Positions 1 through 10,052 are shown, counted from the first letter of the stretch. The stretch: 64,000 nt of DNA from Flavobacterium sp. (GCF_039595935.1 NZ_JBCNKR010000006.1:1426001-1490000); one strand, 5' to 3'. Translations and numbers: made by a program. Notes: generated from the sequence alone by a model not told the origin.

Positions 1-2573
1 TGCTCCCTCTTATCTGCAGGAGTTTCGCCTGTAATTTCGCAGAAATCTATTTTGTTTTCCTTACACCAATCGGTATAAAAATTTAAATTGGTAACAAACG
101 AACTGAAAATGATGACTTTCTGTTTTGCTTTTACTAAGTTTTCAAGATAATTGGTAACCGCAATATATTTTCCAGAATCAATTTCAGATTCTTGATCGAC
201 CATTTTTGGGTGGTTACTCAATTGTCTCAGCTTCATCAAAGTATTAATAATGTTGATTTTGTCTGGTCCAGAACCATCAGTTTTAAGCAAGAAATTACGA
301 GCCTTAGATTTCTCTTTCTCGTATAATTTCTCTTGTTCGGGATCCATGTCGCAGTAATAAATCTGCTCTGTCAATTCTGGTAAATCTTTTAGAACCTGTT
401 CTTTGGTTCTTCTTAAAATATAAGGAGCGATAAGATTTTTTAATTCTGCTAAAACTTCTTCATTTTGCTTTTTCTCAATCGGATTTTTGAAATTTTCCAT
501 AAAAAAAGCATAACTGCCCAAAATCTCAGGATTGATAAACTGCATTTGTGACCATAAATCGTCAAGCGAATTTTCGATCGGTGTACCGCTCAGAGCAATT
601 TTATGTCCTGTACTGATTTTATTTATAGCTTTAAAAATCTTAGAATTTTTGTTTTTGATGTATTGACTTTCGTCCAAAATCAAATAGCGGAAATCGTATT
701 TTTCTAAAATAGATATATCTCGATGAATGATGCTGTAGCTTGTAAAAATCAAATCGGTCGAATTGATTCTGCTCGCTAGCATTTTTCTGTCATTACCCAC
801 ATATTGCATTTTCGAAAAGTGCGGCGTGAATTTTCCAGCTTCATTAAACCAGTTAAAAACCAACGAAGACGGAAGAACGATCAAAGCTTTTAATGGTTCT
901 CTTTCAATCGTAGTTTCGTTGGCAAACAAATCAAAATTGGTGGTTTTGGTTGTAAAGCCTAATTGTTCTTGTACAGAAACCAAAACAGACAAAGTTTGCA
1001 GTGTTTTTCCAAGTCCCATGTCATCAGCCAAACACGCGCCCATATTGGAATTGAAATGTCCTAAAAGCCATTTTACGCCATCAATTTGATACGGTCTTAA
1101 AGTTGCTTTTATTAAGTCGGAACCAGTAAACTCAGCTTGATGAATTTGATCTAAATCACTGTCAATTTCTGAAATTCCGTCTAAAGCCGTAAAATTGCTT
1201 TTGCGCAACAAAAGAACGCCATTTTCTATTTTGGCTAATTTTGCCAGCGAACCGTATTTGCTGAACCATTCTAGCGGAATCAAAAAGTAGTTTCCGTCAG
1301 GCAAAGCAAAAAGCCTTTCTTTGCTTTTTATGTTTGGAATAATTTCGCTGAAATTGATTTTATAATTTCCAACGGTAATTATTATTCTAATGTCGAACCA
1401 ATCACCAGCAGTTTCTTTTGAAGCAGAAATGGTATAGTTTTCCGTAATGATTTCTTTGCTTTCCAGTTTTAGGTTGTCAATAGTAAAACCTAAATTTTTC
1501 AGTTCTTCTTTATGATCAATAATCAGCTGAACATTGATGAAAGGATCTGTGTTTTCAGCTTCTGAATTTAATCCAAATAATTCGTTTTTGATTTTGGTTA
1601 AACCAATTCCATTTAATTTTTCGATATATGAACTTTCGTCAGGATTTCTTTTAAATTGAATTATTTTAGGTTCATTGGCAATACTGAAATCTACAAAAGA
1701 ATGTGTCTTTTTAGTTTTGCTCGCATCAAATGAATATCCGTTATAATCAAAATAAAGATTAAGATAATAGCAGTTTTTAAAGAAGTCATGAATAGGCTGA
1801 ATCGTGCAGGAAATGATTTTGTCACGAAGTTCAATCTCAAAACCTGTCGCTTCTATGTCAATTTTTTTTGCGATTTGAGGAATAAAGCTCTTGAAGTAAT
1901 CATCAACTAATTTTGATGGTATTTCAATAGATTTTTTCTTTAAAAAAGGCATAAGTTTTTTAGAGTTCAACTCTTTTAATTGCCCCAATTTTTTATTGAT
2001 AATCAGCCAGCCTGGTTCGTCTAAAAGAATGTCAACTTTGCTGTCCATTGGAGGGAAAATAGTTTCATTTTCCTTTAAAGATAAAGTATAAGTAATGCCT
2101 TCTGGATGTTTGTCAAACTGAATCTGCGGTTCAAAATCAAGCGGGTCGATGCTGACTCTTGAGCGGTAAAAATCTTTTTCAGGTCCAAGATTTAAAGACA
2201 GAGGAAATTGTTCTTTTACAATCAAATCATAAAACGAACTTAAATTGAATTTTAAATGTTGACGAATGGCAAATTCAATTTTTGAATCTTTTTGTAAGTC
2301 AGCAATTGTTTTAGCTGACTTAATTTTAGCTCCGAACTTTTTAAAAATAAATTCAGGTTTAAGAGAATCACAAGCTGTTAATATTCTTTTTGAGTTGGAA
2401 TCTAAATTATCAAAAGTGATTCCGAAACTTTCAAGTACATCAGGACTTGCTTTTTTGTCTAAATATTTGATTTCACTAGTATTCTCAACGATGTAGGCGG
2501 TTGGAATATAGACATTCAGATTTTTTTCCAAACTGATGTCAAAACAGAACTGAAATGATTTTGTAGGTTCCAA
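1..2573 (-). CDS. SNF2/DEAD-like helicase, C-terminus cut by window edge
   Basis: Open frame on the minus strand with about 857 codons visible; the stop lies beyond base 1. Superfamily 2 helicase signatures appear in order: the ATP-binding loop DDMGLGKT near residue 515, the DESQ Walker B box near 633, SGTPIENSLDDLW near 665 and LRQLSNHP further on, leading into the C-terminal helicase half that is truncated here. The first 450 or so residues match no domain I can name. An in-frame TAA sits two codons before TTG at 2573-2571 and there is no early ATG, so a TTG start is the likely choice. SNF2 proteins are ATP-driven DNA translocases; the bacterial HepA/RapA-like members act on nucleic acid or stalled RNA polymerase, but the specific role here cannot be told. 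Confidence 0.9.
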   Translation of the reverse strand, partial: MEPTKSFQFCFDISLEKNLNVYIPTAYIVENTSEIKYLDKKASPDVLESFGITFDNLDSNSKRILTACDSLKPEFIFKKFGAKIKSAKTIADLQKDSKIEFAIRQHLKFNLSSFYDLIVKEQFPLSLNLGPEKDFYRSRVSIDPLDFEPQIQFDKHPEGITYTLSLKENETIFPPMDSKVDILLDEPGWLIINKKLGQLKELNSKKLMPFLKKKSIEIPSKLVDDYFKSFIPQIAKKIDIEATGFEIELRDKIISCTIQPIHDFFKNCYYLNLYFDYNGYSFDASKTKKTHSFVDFSIANEPKIIQFKRNPDESSYIEKLNGIGLTKIKNELFGLNSEAENTDPFINVQLIIDHKEELKNLGFTIDNLKLESKEIITENYTISASKETAGDWFDIRIIITVGNYKINFSEIIPNIKSKERLFALPDGNYFLIPLEWFSKYGSLAKLAKIENGVLLLRKSNFTALDGISEIDSDLDQIHQAEFTGSDLIKATLRPYQIDGVKWLLGHFNSNMGACLADDMGLGKTLQTLSVLVSVQEQLGFTTKTTNFDLFANETTIEREPLKALIVLPSSLVFNWFNEAGKFTPHFSKMQYVGNDRKMLASRINSTDLIFTSYSIIHRDISILEKYDFRYLILDESQYIKNKNSKIFKAINKISTGHKIALSGTPIENSLDDLWSQMQFINPEILGSYAFFMENFKNPIEKKQNEEVLAELKNLIAPYILRRTKEQVLKDLPELTEQIYYCDMDPEQEKLYEKEKSKARNFLLKTDGSGPDKINIINTLMKLRQLSNHPKMVDQESEIDSGKYIAVTNYLENLVKAKQKVIIFSSFVTNLNFYTDWCKENKIDFCEITGETPADKRE

Positions 2574-2620
2574 GATTTAGGGATTTGGTTAGGCTTGTAA
2601 TTTAGATTTGGGCAAAAAAA

Positions 2621-2664
2621 TAAAAGGAGTTTTCAAATTATTACTATTTTGAAAACTCCTTTTA
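2621..2664 (-). terminator. Rho-independent terminator
   Basis: A 16-bp perfect stem (AAAAGGAGTTTTCAAA and its complement) with a short AT loop is followed on the minus strand by a run of seven T. It lies behind the stop of the methyltransferase gene at 2697 and separates it from the helicase gene. Confidence 0.8.
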
Positions 2665-2665
2665 A

Positions 2666-2689
2666 ATGAACTTATATCACTTATATGGT
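2666..2689. repeat. 24-bp dispersed repeat, copy 1
   Basis: Contains CTTATATCACTTATATGG and is identical over 24 bases to 13571-13594. In both places it lies 7-8 bases beyond the stop codon of a minus-strand gene, so it belongs to the 3' end of those transcripts. A near-complementary copy precedes the second one (13521-13539). Confidence 0.75.
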
Positions 2690-2696
2690 GAAAAGA

Positions 2697-3470
2697 TTAG
2701 TTTTCCTGTTTAAAGCAAAGCGGAATAATCTCGCCTTTTGCTAAACAGTATTTTTCAACCAATTCTGGTGCAATTTTGTTAGTGTAATCTTCTTCGATCA
2801 CAATAAAACCAATACTTCTTAATTTATCGAAATAATCGCGTCCGTAAACACGAACGTGATCGTATTGTCCGAAGATTTTAGCGCGTTCTTTCTGATCTGT
2901 AATCGAATCATCTGCAAAAGTAACTTCACGAGATAAATCCTGAGGAATTTGAAGAATCGCCATTCCGCCTGGTTTTAAAACTCTGTATAATTCCTGCATT
3001 GCTTTTGTGTCGTCTGGAATGTGCTCTAAAACGTGATTGCATAAAATAACGTCGTATTCGTTGTCTTTGAAAGGCAAATTACAGATATCTGCTTTTACAT
3101 CAGCCAATGGCGAAAGTAAGTCAGTTGTGGTGTAATCTAAGTTTTTTTGCTTACGGAATCTTTTATAAAAAGCTTGTTCTGGAGCAAAATGCAATACTTT
3201 TTTTGGCGCTGTAAAAAAATCGGTCTGATCGTTTAAATACAGCCAAAGTAAACGGTGTCTTTCTAAAGAAAGTGTACTTGGCGAAAGCACATTATTACGC
3301 TGTTTTCCGTATCCGTAAGGCAGAAAAGATTTAAAGCTTTTTCCATCGATTGGATCGGTATATTTATCTCCTCTCAAAGAGAAAGCTAAAATTGGACGCG
3401 CCACATAACTCAAACGAATTAATAATGGACGCGGAATAGTGTTAAGGACTAATTTAAATAGTTTTTTCAC
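2697..3470 (-). CDS. Class I SAM-dependent methyltransferase (type 11-like)
   Basis: A 257-residue protein with a GTG start at 3470. The C-terminal two thirds form a SAM-binding Rossmann fold: a degenerate motif I region (VLHFAPEQAF) followed by DICNLPFKDNEYDVILCNHV, the acidic EHIPDD segment and the YRVLKPGGMAILQIP strand typical of Methyltransf_11 enzymes. The canonical GxGxG loop is not evident, so substrate and even activity are uncertain. The basic N-terminus lacks a clear signal peptide. It follows the methionine aminopeptidase gene by 21 bases on the same strand and probably shares its transcript, ending at the terminator at 2621-2664. Confidence 0.85.
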   Translation of the reverse strand: MKKLFKLVLNTIPRPLLIRLSYVARPILAFSLRGDKYTDPIDGKSFKSFLPYGYGKQRNNVLSPSTLSLERHRLLWLYLNDQTDFFTAPKKVLHFAPEQAFYKRFRKQKNLDYTTTDLLSPLADVKADICNLPFKDNEYDVILCNHVLEHIPDDTKAMQELYRVLKPGGMAILQIPQDLSREVTFADDSITDQKERAKIFGQYDHVRVYGRDYFDKLRSIGFIVIEEDYTNKIAPELVEKYCLAKGEIIPLCFKQEN

Positions 3471-3491
3471 AGGTTTGATTCGGGGTTGTAT

Positions 3492-4310
3492 TTATACGAT
3501 TAACGGAATTTGTCTGAATTCATCTTCTTCATTACTCTCAATTCCAAGGGCTTTATAGATGTATTTAAAAGTCGATAATAATTCAGGTTTTCCATCAACT
3601 AATGCAACATCGTGTTCGAAATGCGCGCTTGGTTTTCCATCAGCAGTCAAAATCGTCCAACCGTCTTTTAGTTGTTTGATGTTTCTAGTTCCCATGTTAA
3701 TCATAGGTTCAATTGCTACAACCATTCCTTCTACAAAAAGCTTTCCGCGTCCTCGTTTTCCGTAGTTTGGCATTTCTGGCTCTTCGTGCATTTTTTGCCC
3801 AACACCATGTCCTACCAATTCACGAACTACTCCGTAACCGTGAGCTTCAGTATATTTTTGAATCGCATTTCCAACATCTTCTACGCGATTTCCAGCTTTA
3901 AATTCTCTAATTCCAACGTAAAGAGATTCTTTAGTTACCTGTAAAAGTTTTTTAACCTCAGGCGCAACCTCTCCAATTTCAAAACTGTAAGCGTGATCTC
4001 CGTGGAAACCATTTTTAAAAGCACCACAGTCAACCGAAATAACATCACCGTTTTTAAGAGGAATATTATTAGGAATACCGTGAACAACCTGAGCGTTTGG
4101 ACTCATGCAAAGCGAATTCGGGAAATCGTACAATCCAAGGAAACTTGGAACTGCACCGTGATCACGAATAAATTCTTCGGCTAATTTGTCAAGATATAAT
4201 GTTGTAACTCCTTCTTTAATTTCAGAAGCAATCATTCCTAATGTTTTTGATACGATTAAAGCACTTTCGCGCATTAATTCGATTTCCTCTCTAGTCTTTT
4301 GGATAATCAT
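3492..4310 (-). CDS. map: Type I methionine aminopeptidase
   Basis: Removes the N-terminal methionine from new proteins in the cytoplasm. All features of the M24A family are visible: VDCGAFKNGFHGDHAYSF carrying the two metal-binding aspartates, the VGHGVGQKMHEEP segment with the ligand histidine, and VVAIEPM and FEHDVAL with the glutamate ligand and the conserved histidine. I chose ATG at 4310 (MIIQKTREEIE), which gives 272 residues and the usual family N-terminus. A GTG 23 codons upstream is also in frame, but a -7 promoter box (4332-4339) lies inside that stretch, so it is probably untranslated. Cotranscribed with the downstream methyltransferase. Confidence 0.93.
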   Translation of the reverse strand: MIIQKTREEIELMRESALIVSKTLGMIASEIKEGVTTLYLDKLAEEFIRDHGAVPSFLGLYDFPNSLCMSPNAQVVHGIPNNIPLKNGDVISVDCGAFKNGFHGDHAYSFEIGEVAPEVKKLLQVTKESLYVGIREFKAGNRVEDVGNAIQKYTEAHGYGVVRELVGHGVGQKMHEEPEMPNYGKRGRGKLFVEGMVVAIEPMINMGTRNIKQLKDGWTILTADGKPSAHFEHDVALVDGKPELLSTFKYIYKALGIESNEEDEFRQIPLIV

Positions 4311-4331
4311 ATTTTTTCCATTTTCAGTTGG

Positions 4332-4339
4332 CAAAAGTA
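4332..4339 (-). promoter_or_regulatory. -7 promoter box of map
   Basis: On the minus strand it reads TACTTTTG, matching the Bacteroidetes TAnnTTTG element. It ends 21 bases before the ATG at 4310, leaving a short leader. Confidence 0.55.
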
Positions 4340-4374
4340 CAATTTTTATCTCATTTTTTATGTAATTTTTTTTC

Positions 4375-4486
4375 GCCACGAATTCACGAATTATCTCAAA
4401 TAAAAATCTTTAAAAATAGAATTTCACAAACTTCATTGATAAAGAATTTAAAGGTGAAGTTTTGGTATAATTCGTGAATTCGTGGC
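4375..4486. repeat. Inverted repeat pair with 20-bp perfect arms
   Basis: GCCACGAATTCACGAATTAT at 4375-4394 is repeated as its exact reverse complement at 4467-4486, with 72 bases of AT-rich spacer. The element fills most of the space between map and the divergent DUF445 gene. Confidence 0.8.
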
Positions 4487-4546
4487 TAATAACTCGTGAG
4501 GCTTTCAGAAAAAAGCCATAAATTAGTAGTACAAATGTTTATAATT

Positions 4547-5799
4547 ATGGAAATTTCAACTGATCAAGATATAGCTAAAGTAAAGGCATTAAAGAAAATG
4601 AAAGCAACAGCTTTGTCGCTTTTGGGTTTTGCGGTGCTTCTTTTTATAATTGCCATTTACTTTAAAATCCCAATGCTTCAGGCTTTTAGCGAAGCAGCTA
4701 TGGTGGGCGGAATTGCCGATTGGTTTGCTGTCGTGGCACTATTTCGCCATCCAATGGGAATACCGATTTGGCATACGGCAATTATTCCGACTAAGAAAAA
4801 TGAAATTGGAGAGAACTTAGGAAATTTTGTTTCTGAAGAGTTTTTAGATAGAGAAAAATTAGAAATAAAATTAGACGAATTCAATTTTGCAACTAAAGCT
4901 TCAGATTGGCTTTCGAAAGAAGAAAATGCAAATAAAATTGCCAATGCAGTTGCTGTAAATATCATTCCGGGAATTTTAAGAACCATTAAAGATGAAGATG
5001 TAAAACGATTTATACAGGTTCAGTTTAAAGAAAAATTGGAAGGAATAAATTTTGGCGATTGGGTGGCTTTGGCTTTAGAACCTTTACAGAAAGGAGATTT
5101 GAAAAATCAAATGCTGACCAATCTTTTGGAAGTAATGAGTGCTGAACTGACAAATAACAAAGATTTAATTCGTCAAAAAGTAAAAGCATCAACGCCTTTA
5201 TTGAGTTTTGGTTTGGCTGATAAAAGTATTACAGAAGGGGTTTTTAATGGTTTGCAGGACTTTCTAAATGAAGCTAAAAAGCCAGAAAGTGCAGTTCGTT
5301 TAAAAATTGACGAATACATTTTTAATTTCTTAGAAAAAGTAAAAAACTCTGAAGAAATGAGAGTTAAAATCAATGATATGATTTTGGGTTTTGTTGGAAA
5401 AAAAGAAGTGCAGGATTATATCAATAGCATTTGGGATGAAATTAAATTGTCAATTACTAATGATTTAAATAAAGGTGATGATTCTTCAATTAAAAGTAAT
5501 ATTGCAGGATTGATTCAGACTTTTGGAAATGGAATTAAAGAAGACCCTATTATGATTGACAAAATAAATGGTTTTATTAAAAACGATTTGCTTTCGATGC
5601 TTTTGAATAATAAAAAAGTAATTGGAGATTTGATTTCGTCAACCGTAAAAAGCTGGGATGGGAAAGAAGTTTCTGAAAAGCTGGAATTAGAAATAGGAAG
5701 GATCTTCAATATATCAGAATCAACGGAACTTTGGTTGGTGGTGTGATTGGGCTTGTCATTTATGGCGTTGAGCAGATTTATCATTATTTTATTGTTTGA
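4547..5799 (+). CDS. DUF445 family membrane protein, frameshifted near the 3' end
   Basis: DUF445 proteins are conserved membrane-anchored proteins of unknown function. The translation starts with one hydrophobic segment (ALSLLGFAVLLFIIAIYF), then the family signature EAAMVGGIADWFAVVALFRHP and a long soluble helical region. In frame it stops at 5746 with the odd tail IFNISESTELWLVV. Adding one base at about 5698-5701 restores the usual ending (DLQYIRINGTLVGG, then a second membrane helix) with a stop at 5797-5799. The gene is therefore either frameshifted or misread by one base. The start is ambiguous: ATG 4547 gives MEIST, ATG 4535 gives MFIIMEIST, and a GTG lies at 4496. Confidence 0.82.
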
Positions 5800-5828
5800 T
5801 AAAAAACACTTCAAAATATAATGCGGTT

Positions 5829-5892
5829 GTCAGGCTGAGCGGAGTAGAAGCCCTCTTACGTTTCATAAGCCTTCGACTTCGCTCAGGCTGAC
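5829..5892. repeat. REP-like hairpin (GTCAGGCTGAGC family)
   Basis: Arms 5829-5850 and 5871-5892 are near-perfect reverse complements built on GTCAGGCTGAGCG...GAAG with a 20-base loop. A related element occurs at 55825-55887. Confidence 0.7.
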
Positions 5893-5912
5893 ACAAAAAA
5901 GTGTAAAAACAA

Positions 5913-5944
5913 AAAGAGGCAAATTTTTAAAATTTGCCTCTTTT
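5913..5944. terminator. Bidirectional terminator between DUF445 gene and gpmI
   Basis: The stem AAAGAGGCAAATT and its complement, with A and T runs on both sides, lies between two convergent genes and can end transcription from either side. Confidence 0.8.
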
Positions 5945-5963
5945 TTATAAAGAAAAATATTTT

Positions 5964-7481
5964 CTACAATAATGAATGACAAGTCATGGCATTTGGCTGC
6001 TGAATTCCCATTAATTCTAAAATAGTAGGAGCAATGTCGCCTAAAACACCATCTTGAATGTTTTTTAGTTGTTTGTCAACTAAAATGATCGGCACTGGGT
6101 TTGTCGTGTGTGCTGTGTTTGGAGAACCGTCAGGGTTAATCATGGTTTCGCAGTTTCCGTGATCGGCAATTACGATTGTTGTGTAATCATTAGCAAGAGC
6201 CGCGTCGATTACTTTTTTCGCGCAAGCGTCAACAGCCTCACAAGCTTTAATTGCAGCTTCCATAATTCCGGTGTGTCCAACCATGTCTCCGTTTGCGAAG
6301 TTCAGACAAACGAAATCAACTTCACCTTTGTTCAATTCTGGAACAAGAGCATCAACCAATTCGTAAGCGCTCATTTCTGGTTTTAAATCGTAAGTTGCCA
6401 CTTTTGGAGAATTTCTCAAAATTCTAGATTCACCTTCAAAAGGAGTTTCTCTACCTCCAGAGAAGAAGAAAGTTACGTGCGGATATTTCTCAGTTTCAGC
6501 GATTCTAATTTGTTTTTTGCCAGCTTTTTCTAAAACCTCACCAAGTGTTTCGGTAATATTATCTTTATTGTAAACTACTTTCACATTTTGGTATGTTTCG
6601 TCGTAGTTTGTCAATGTTACATAATATAAGTTTAGTTTGTGCATGTTCTGCTCGTGGAAATCTTGCTGAGAAAGCGCTTCAGTAAGTTCACGTCCTCTGT
6701 CTGTTCTAAAGTTAAAGAAGATTACAACATCACCTTCAACGATAGTGGCAAGAGGTTTTGCATTTTCGTCAACGATAACAACAGGTTCGATAAATTCGTC
6801 AGTAACATCTTTTTCGTAGCTAGACAAAACACTTGCAACAGCATTTGTTGATGGAGTTCCAACACCGTTTACAACTAAGTCGTAAGCTAATTTTACTCGT
6901 TCCCAACGTTTGTCGCGATCCATTGCATAGTAACGTCCTACGATAGATGCGATTTTTACTGGAGTATCTTTAATATAATCTTCTAAATCGTGAATGTATT
7001 TTGCTCCAGATTTTGGGTCAACATCACGTCCGTCTGTAAAAGCGTGAACATAAACCTGATCTAAACCATATTCTTGTGAAGCATCAATTAATCCGCGAAG
7101 GTGAGAAGTATGTGAGTGAACACCACCATCTGAAACTAATCCTAAAAAGTGTACTTTTTTATTGTTGTCTTTAGCATAAGTAAAAGCGTCAATAAGAACT
7201 TGCTCTTTTGCTAAAGTTTTGTGTTCTACAGCTAAATTTATTTTGGCTAAGTCTTGATACACAATTCTTCCTGCGCCTAGATTCATGTGTCCAACCTCAC
7301 TGTTTCCCATTTGTCCTTCAGGAAGACCAACATTTAATCCGTCAGTCCTAAGCTGTGCGCTTGGATAGTTTTTATAAAGACTGTTTATAAAAGGAACATT
7401 TGCATTGTCTATTGCAGATACTTTAGGGTCAGGAGATTTTCCCCAACCGTCTAAAATCATAAGGATAACTTTTTTGTTCAT
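5964..7481 (-). CDS. gpmI: 2,3-bisphosphoglycerate-independent phosphoglycerate mutase
   Basis: Interconverts 3- and 2-phosphoglycerate in glycolysis and gluconeogenesis using two manganese ions. At 505 residues it is the normal length. The N-terminus MILDGWG carries a metal aspartate (D11); GQMGNSEVGHMNLGAGR contains the nucleophile Ser61; DGRDVDP, VGRYYAMDRD and RWER mark the mutase domain; ADHGNCE and HTTNPVP near the end carry the last metal ligands. It is transcribed alone from a TAnnTTTG promoter and ends at the bidirectional hairpin. Confidence 0.97.
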   Translation of the reverse strand: MNKKVILMILDGWGKSPDPKVSAIDNANVPFINSLYKNYPSAQLRTDGLNVGLPEGQMGNSEVGHMNLGAGRIVYQDLAKINLAVEHKTLAKEQVLIDAFTYAKDNNKKVHFLGLVSDGGVHSHTSHLRGLIDASQEYGLDQVYVHAFTDGRDVDPKSGAKYIHDLEDYIKDTPVKIASIVGRYYAMDRDKRWERVKLAYDLVVNGVGTPSTNAVASVLSSYEKDVTDEFIEPVVIVDENAKPLATIVEGDVVIFFNFRTDRGRELTEALSQQDFHEQNMHKLNLYYVTLTNYDETYQNVKVVYNKDNITETLGEVLEKAGKKQIRIAETEKYPHVTFFFSGGRETPFEGESRILRNSPKVATYDLKPEMSAYELVDALVPELNKGEVDFVCLNFANGDMVGHTGIMEAAIKACEAVDACAKKVIDAALANDYTTIVIADHGNCETMINPDGSPNTAHTTNPVPIILVDKQLKNIQDGVLGDIAPTILELMGIQQPNAMTCHSLL

Positions 7482-7498
7482 TACTTTTTTGTTTTCTA

Positions 7499-7506
7499 CA
7501 AATATA
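7499..7506 (-). promoter_or_regulatory. -7 promoter box of gpmI
   Basis: Reads TATATTTG on the minus strand, 17 bases before the ATG at 7481, matching TAnnTTTG. Confidence 0.6.
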
Positions 7507-7622
7507 AGGCATTTCTAAAGTTTGAAACCTGAGGAATGTTACATTTATATTTAATAAAATGAACTATAAAAAAAAATATTGATTTAATTGAAGAAGCCTT
7601 TATTTTTTAAAATTAATTCACG

Positions 7623-10052
7623 CTAAGCTCTTTTTCTAACTTTATTTTTGACAGCATTATAGTCAATAAAGTATTTTACGCTAACAGAAAAAATGTGTTT
7701 TAAGGCATCATTGTTTAATAATCCTGCTACATTGTGTCTGAAATCTTTATCAATAACTCGTTCAAAATTAGAGGCGTTGTTTCTGTATAAAGCAGAAATC
7801 TGGCTTCCTGGCGCAAACCACCAAGAATAAGACAAATCGGCATTCCAAGAATAAAAGCTTGAATTTTTATTGGTAGTATATTGCGGATACGGACTAAGAT
7901 CTCCATTTGATTCTAAAGTCAGAATGTCTTTATTATCAGCATAAGACCAATATTGACGGACAGCCAGATTTATAGTCATAGCACTGTTTATGGCATATTT
8001 GCCTCCTAAAGTGTTAGAATATGTAATAACATTTCTATTGGCAAAAATAATATCGTTTGGAGTGGTTTTGTTATCATCGCCATCAACCTGATCGATATAG
8101 CCTTTGTTATTATTTTTTCTAATATAACTAAAGAAATAAGTCAGTAATAATTTATCGCTGAAACGGTATCTCGGACCAATATCAAAGCCATAGGTAATAC
8201 GCTCAGATTCATCAAACACATTAAGAGTTCCATTGAGATCAATCGCAAACTTGTGGTTATAATTGGTAGAAATGCTTCCCCAAGTTTCTATTTTTCTCGG
8301 AATTGTCACATATCTGTTTTCTGCACGCGGTTCATAATAATCATTAATTTCTAATGGGTAAAAAGTAATGCCAGTTCCGTAGTAATTATTTTTTACTGTA
8401 GTTAAATTTAAATTCGCATTAATATTATTGTCTTGTAATTTTCCAGATTCTTTATTGAATTCGGTATACATATTATAATTGATTCTAAAGGTATTGAACT
8501 TTTTAGTCGGATTTAGAATTCTATAATTGGCATTTCCATAAAAATTATAATAATTGGTGTAGAAATTTATCCCCAGATCATTCGGGTCGTAATCTTTAGT
8601 GACAAAATCAGAGCCTATACTGTATCTATAATTTCCGCTAGTTTCGGCCAAAGTTATTGTAGAAAAAACACCGCTTTTATCCTTAATATCGTTTATTAAA
8701 CTGTATTTTACATTTCCGAATAAACTATAGGTATTGGCTTTTGTATTTAAATCCCACGCTAGGCCAGTTACGTTTGCATCTCTAGAATGCCCGTTGCGGC
8801 TAACATTTGTATTGATAAAAGTAACCGAAGAATTTTTTCTAAAACGCTGATCCAAAACCAAAACATTATAATTGGTAAGCGGTTCAACGATTACTTGTCT
8901 TGTTTCGCCACTTTCAGTATTTTTTATAGTAGCAAAAGTTTTTTCTGTAACGGCATTTAAGACTCCAATGCCGAGTCCGTCTTTTGTTCTTCCTGATAAT
9001 TTTAGAGCATTAACCAGATTTACGGCCGCTGGCAATTCGGTAATTTCTTCGTTTTCATTTAATTCAGGATCAATTGAAGGGGCACCTCCAATTCTGCGCG
9101 AATAAAATATATTTCCTTTGCTGAACAAGTCTGTTCCTTCTGTAAAAAAGGCTCTATTTTCATTAAATTGTTGTTCAAAAGGTCCGAGATTTAAAATCTG
9201 ATCGTCATATTTTGTTTGTCCAAAATCAGGAATTAAAATAGCATCGATTGTAAAAGCATCCGTTATACCATATTTAATATCCATTCCGCCTTTTATTGTT
9301 CCGTAGGTCTTTTGTCCGTCGGAAGCATTTAGATAGTACGATGCATAAGGCATAAAAAACAGTCGAGTAGGAGGTTTAATGTTTTCAATTCCTTCCAGAG
9401 TTCCGGCCTGTTGTGTAAAAGTTCCAATCTTTCTGTCAACAAAATTCCAAGTATATTTATAACGGTCACGTTTAATTTCTCTGAAAAAATTGATTCCCCA
9501 GATTTGCTTGTTTTCTCCAGAAAAACGCAGTGCTGAATATGGAATTTTCATCTCGACAATCCATCCGTTATCAGCCAAAGCAGCTTTACTGATCCAAACA
9601 GCATCCCAAGAATAGTCTTCTCCATTTGCATCGGTCATGATACAATCGCCTTGAACATCGGCTGCTGAAACATAAAACATAAAATCTTGTTGTCCGTCAT
9701 TAAAACCATTTATAAAAACGCCAAATAGATCTGCAGTTCCAAAATTATCACGCTGAGAAATCTCTTTTAAAATTTTTGAAGGGTCGTCATCATACATCAT
9801 TGCGCCTATATAAATGGCGTCATTATTATATATGACTTTAACTTCTGTGCGTTTTTCATACGGAATAGCTTTTCCGTTGTCTGGTTCCAGCATAATGAAG
9901 TCTGTGGCAACCGGAACATTTTCCCAAGCAGGTTCGTCTAGCTTTCCATCAATAGATATAGTATGCGAAGTTACTTGCGCCTGAATTGATTTTTTTTGGC
10001 CATAACTCCACACAGAGAATAATAGAAAACAGAAGAATATGATTTTTTTCAT
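7623..10052 (-). CDS. DUF5916 protein with N-terminal CBM9-like domain, probable outer-membrane barrel
   Basis: An 809-residue protein with a clear signal peptide (MKKIIFFCFLLFSVWSYG). Residues of roughly 25-215 resemble the family 9 carbohydrate-binding/DOMON-like domain found at the start of DUF5916 proteins (IDGKLDEPAWENV, VKVIYNNDAIYIGAMMYDDDP, GWIVEMKIPYSALRF). The rest is rich in alternating aromatic/polar strands ending in an outer-membrane style segment (HIFSVSVKYFIDYNAV), consistent with a beta barrel. Function is not established for the family; secreted hydrolases and transport roles have been suggested by annotation only. Single gene with its own promoter. Confidence 0.85.
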   Translation of the reverse strand: MKKIIFFCFLLFSVWSYGQKKSIQAQVTSHTISIDGKLDEPAWENVPVATDFIMLEPDNGKAIPYEKRTEVKVIYNNDAIYIGAMMYDDDPSKILKEISQRDNFGTADLFGVFINGFNDGQQDFMFYVSAADVQGDCIMTDANGEDYSWDAVWISKAALADNGWIVEMKIPYSALRFSGENKQIWGINFFREIKRDRYKYTWNFVDRKIGTFTQQAGTLEGIENIKPPTRLFFMPYASYYLNASDGQKTYGTIKGGMDIKYGITDAFTIDAILIPDFGQTKYDDQILNLGPFEQQFNENRAFFTEGTDLFSKGNIFYSRRIGGAPSIDPELNENEEITELPAAVNLVNALKLSGRTKDGLGIGVLNAVTEKTFATIKNTESGETRQVIVEPLTNYNVLVLDQRFRKNSSVTFINTNVSRNGHSRDANVTGLAWDLNTKANTYSLFGNVKYSLINDIKDKSGVFSTITLAETSGNYRYSIGSDFVTKDYDPNDLGINFYTNYYNFYGNANYRILNPTKKFNTFRINYNMYTEFNKESGKLQDNNINANLNLTTVKNNYYGTGITFYPLEINDYYEPRAENRYVTIPRKIETWGSISTNYNHKFAIDLNGTLNVFDESERITYGFDIGPRYRFSDKLLLTYFFSYIRKNNNKGYIDQVDGDDNKTTPNDIIFANRNVITYSNTLGGKYAINSAMTINLAVRQYWSYADNKDILTLESNGDLSPYPQYTTNKNSSFYSWNADLSYSWWFAPGSQISALYRNNASNFERVIDKDFRHNVAGLLNNDALKHIFSVSVKYFIDYNAVKNKVRKRA

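Noticed and set aside
4311..4379. N-terminal extension of map from a GTG start
   Set aside because: The -7 promoter box lies within it and the family begins at MIIQKTREEIE.
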